From Weissella confusa (GTDB lineage Bacteria; Bacillota; Bacilli; Lactobacillales; Lactobacillaceae), in contig JQAY01000010.1 in the NCBI GenBank assembly GCA_001436895.1, positions 7,047 through 71,046 on the forward strand: a stretch of 64,000 nucleotides of DNA, written 5' to 3'. Under the pieces are notes generated by a model. That model searched no databases. It was given only the letters and a program-made list of their open reading frames with translations, and had not been told where the DNA came from. Numbering within the stretch: the stretch's first letter is position 1; every line of letters starts with the position of its first letter. Positions 62,053-64,000 of this stretch are shown piece by piece. A program made the translations under genes and the position numbers.

Positions 62053-63834
62053 ATGTCAACGAGACAAGATTTAATTCGCAATTTTGCAATTATTGCGCAC
62101 ATCGACCACGGTAAGTCTACTTTGGCCGATCGTATTATGGAAATGACAAACACAGTATCAGAGCGTGAAACCGAAGCTCAACTGCTTGATGATTTGAGCG
62201 TTGAAAAGGCTCACGGTGTTACGGTTAAGTCTCGTACTGTGCGAAACTACTACATTGATAACAACGGGACTGAATATCAATATAACTTGATTGATACGCC
62301 AGGCCACGTCGACTTTAACTATGAAGTCTCACGCTCATTGTCAGCGACTGATGGTGTGTTGCTTTTGGTCGACGCGACTAAGGGTGTGCAAGCCCAAACG
62401 GTTGCTAACTACCGTCTTGCTAAGGCTGCTAACCTTGTGATTATTCCAATCGTGAACAAGATTGATAACATGGCTGCTGAAGTTGATAAGACTATCGAAG
62501 AATTGCTTGATTTGAATGAGTCATTTAAGGAAGAAGACATCCTAAAAATCTCAGCCAAGAGCGGTTTGGGTGTTGATGCAGTCCTAGAGGCAATTCGTGA
62601 CCGCATCCCTGCCCCACAAGGCGACGAAACTGGTAAGTTGAAGGCCTTGGTCTTTGATTCGAAGTTTGACCCATACAAGGGTGTCATTGTGCAAGTACGT
62701 TTGTTTGATGGGCAATTGAAGTCTTCAGACAACGTGTTGTTCATGGCTAACAAGATTAAGTCGCAAATCAAAGAAATGGGTGTCTTCTCACCTTTGATGA
62801 CGCCACTTGATACGCTTAAGGCTGGGGATGTTGGGTTCATTGTGACTGGTATTAAGGATGCCAAGGCGGTTCGTGTCGGTGATACGATTACACTTGCTAA
62901 CGATCCGGTTGCTGAACCCCTTCCTGGTTATCAAGATGTTGAGCCAATGGTTTATGCCGGTCTTTACCCTCGCGGTAGTGAGTTTAAGGACTTGAAGATT
63001 GGTATCGAAAAGCTTGGCTTGAATGATGCCGCCTTCCAATATGAGCCAGAGCAATCTGAAGCTTTGGGGATGGGATTCCGTGGTGGATTCTTGGGAATCT
63101 TCCACTTGCAAATTATTCGTGAGCGTTTGCAAGAAGAGTTCGGCCTGGATGTTTTGACAACGATGCCAAATTCAACGTACCGCGTAACGGTCAAGAATGA
63201 AGATGAGCCGATTTACGTTGAAAACCCAATTCAATTCCCTGATTACGGTCAAATTGTAAAGGTTGAAGAGCCTTACATGTTGGCTAAGATGACGTTGCCA
63301 AACGAAATGTTGAATGACATTATGCGCTTGGCTGAAGGTCGTCGTGGTGAATTGGTGGATTTGGCAACGATTGGTTCAATGTTGATGGTGACTTACCGTA
63401 TGCCAATTTCAGAAATCGCCTATGACTTCTTTAACGAATTGAAGTCAGCGTCACACGGTTTTGCTACCCTTTCCACAGAGTTTGATTCATACCAAGAGTC
63501 AGACTTGGTCCGTATCGACATTGCGGTTGATTACGCTAAGGTTGATGCGTTGACATTCGTTATGCACCGTTCAAAGGTTGATCGTGTTGGAACTGAAATT
63601 GTTTCTAAGTTGAAAGATTTGATTCCACGTAAGTTGCAATCAATGCCAGTTCAAGCCATCGTTGAAGGTCGTGCCATCGCCCGTGCTGATGTGCCACCAC
63701 TACGTAAGGCAGCTGCTTCTGGAACCAAGGTATCAAAGAAGCAACAACAATTGCGCCGTCAAGGTCAAAAGAAGAGCGACATCGAATTGCCACAAGCAGT
63801 CTTTGACGCGATCCTAGACATGAATAGTAATTAA
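62053..63834 (+). CDS. lepA: Elongation factor 4 (LepA)
   Basis: Ribosome-dependent GTPase that affects translocation or initiation under stress. G1 AHIDHGKS, G2 region with HGVTVKSRTV, G3 DTPGHVDF, G4 NKID, G5 SAKSGLG; then domains II, III, V and the LepA-specific C-terminal domain (YAKVDALTFVMHRSKVDRVG, then RKLQSMPVQAIVEGRAIARA). Note HGVTVKS where most LepA proteins have HGITIKS-like text. 593 aa from ATG 62053 with TTAGGAG upstream. Single gene with promoter and terminator. Confidence 0.96.
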   Translation: MSTRQDLIRNFAIIAHIDHGKSTLADRIMEMTNTVSERETEAQLLDDLSVEKAHGVTVKSRTVRNYYIDNNGTEYQYNLIDTPGHVDFNYEVSRSLSATDGVLLLVDATKGVQAQTVANYRLAKAANLVIIPIVNKIDNMAAEVDKTIEELLDLNESFKEEDILKISAKSGLGVDAVLEAIRDRIPAPQGDETGKLKALVFDSKFDPYKGVIVQVRLFDGQLKSSDNVLFMANKIKSQIKEMGVFSPLMTPLDTLKAGDVGFIVTGIKDAKAVRVGDTITLANDPVAEPLPGYQDVEPMVYAGLYPRGSEFKDLKIGIEKLGLNDAAFQYEPEQSEALGMGFRGGFLGIFHLQIIRERLQEEFGLDVLTTMPNSTYRVTVKNEDEPIYVENPIQFPDYGQIVKVEEPYMLAKMTLPNEMLNDIMRLAEGRRGELVDLATIGSMLMVTYRMPISEIAYDFFNELKSASHGFATLSTEFDSYQESDLVRIDIAVDYAKVDALTFVMHRSKVDRVGTEIVSKLKDLIPRKLQSMPVQAIVEGRAIARADVPPLRKAAASGTKVSKKQQQLRRQGQKKSDIELPQAVFDAILDMNSN

Positions 63835-63840
63835 TAAGAT

Positions 63841-63882
63841 GAATCCCCGGACAACTCGATCTAAAGTTGCGTCCGGGGGTTC
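63841..63882 (+). terminator. Hairpin terminator of lepA
   Basis: GAATCCCCGGAC with GTCCGGGGGTTC (12 bp, one G-T pair, 18-nt loop). Only a weak T-rich tail (ATTGCTTTCTCTT). Confidence 0.65.
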
Positions 63883-63926
63883 ATTGCTTTCTCTTGCTTA
63901 GAGTATATATTTACTTGAAGAACGTC

Positions 63927-63955
63927 TTGATTTCCATACCACATTTTTTTACACT
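63927..63955 (+). promoter_or_regulatory. Promoter reading out of the window
   Basis: TTGATT (63927-63932), 17-nt spacer, TACACT (63950-63955). It precedes the second copy of the 30-nt element by 9 nt, so that element would sit at the start of the transcript. Confidence 0.5.
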
Positions 63956-63964
63956 AGGCTTATT

Positions 63965-63994
63965 CACGTCCAGATTGGAATGACGTAAAAAGCT
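63965..63994 (+). repeat. 30-nt leader element, copy 2
   Basis: 29 of 30 bases equal those at 30846-30875 (CACGTCCAGATTGG... to GTAAAAAGCT). The gene it leads lies beyond the window. Confidence 0.6.
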
Positions 63995-64000
63995 ATGGGA

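Overview
The window looks like a chromosomal segment of a low-to-mid-GC lactic acid bacterium. The best guess is Weissella or a close relative in Lactobacillaceae. The grounds are the gene order (recU-pbp1A diverging from ypsA-gpsB-rnpB; pcrA-ligA-camS; ecsAB-trmB), the Bacillus-type RNase P RNA, strong AGGAGG-type ribosome binding sites, heavy use of TTG for Leu and CGT for Arg, and an oligopeptide/dipeptide/amino-acid uptake lifestyle. Genus is an inference from style and synteny, not from a marker gene.

Layout. 1-2476: the right end of a probable prophage. It holds a 5'-truncated GH25 lysin, then an AT-rich Abi-family HEPN gene with its own consensus promoter and a leader hairpin, bracketed by two near-identical 44-nt terminators. 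2464-9418: a tiny membrane protein, dnaD and the oppDFBCA operon. 9429-12959: a heterodimeric ABC exporter. 13019-17485: recU-pbp1A facing away from ypsA, gpsB and rnpB, a cell-wall and division neighbourhood. 17538-27142: an rRNA methyltransferase, pcrA, ligA, camS, an HD nucleotidase and uvrB (no uvrA adjacent). 27220-30696: accBCDA, the complete acetyl-CoA carboxylase, without fab genes. 30893-35407: an Ltp-type surface protein with three 50-residue repeats, a NagB-like enzyme, a GNAT, a DHH phosphoesterase and an FMN lactate-oxidase-type enzyme behind a perfect cre site. 35476-39455 (minus): pentapeptide-repeat protein, DtpT, a second NagB-like protein, a coiled-coil protein and HIT. 39580-42036: ecsAB-trmB. 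42085-51777: mixed small operons, many encoding membrane or uncharacterised proteins, including three clustered very small genes and a cre-controlled pair of related small membrane proteins. 51881-55508 (minus): mntH-hemH and a flavin disulfide oxidoreductase, which share a 10-bp operator half-site. 55655-61844 (minus): SpeG, a serine hydrolase, an extracellular propeller protein, transporters and a small unknown. 62053-63834: lepA. The last 116 bases carry a promoter and a second copy of the 30-nt element found before the Ltp gene.

The main items for a second look are the Abi/HEPN locus with its leader RNA; the shared operator of the manganese/heme/flavin genes; the repeated 30-nt leader element; the TGATATAC repeats over the accB start; and the absence of a lipobox cysteine in three proteins (OppA, CamS, Ltp) that are normally lipoproteins.
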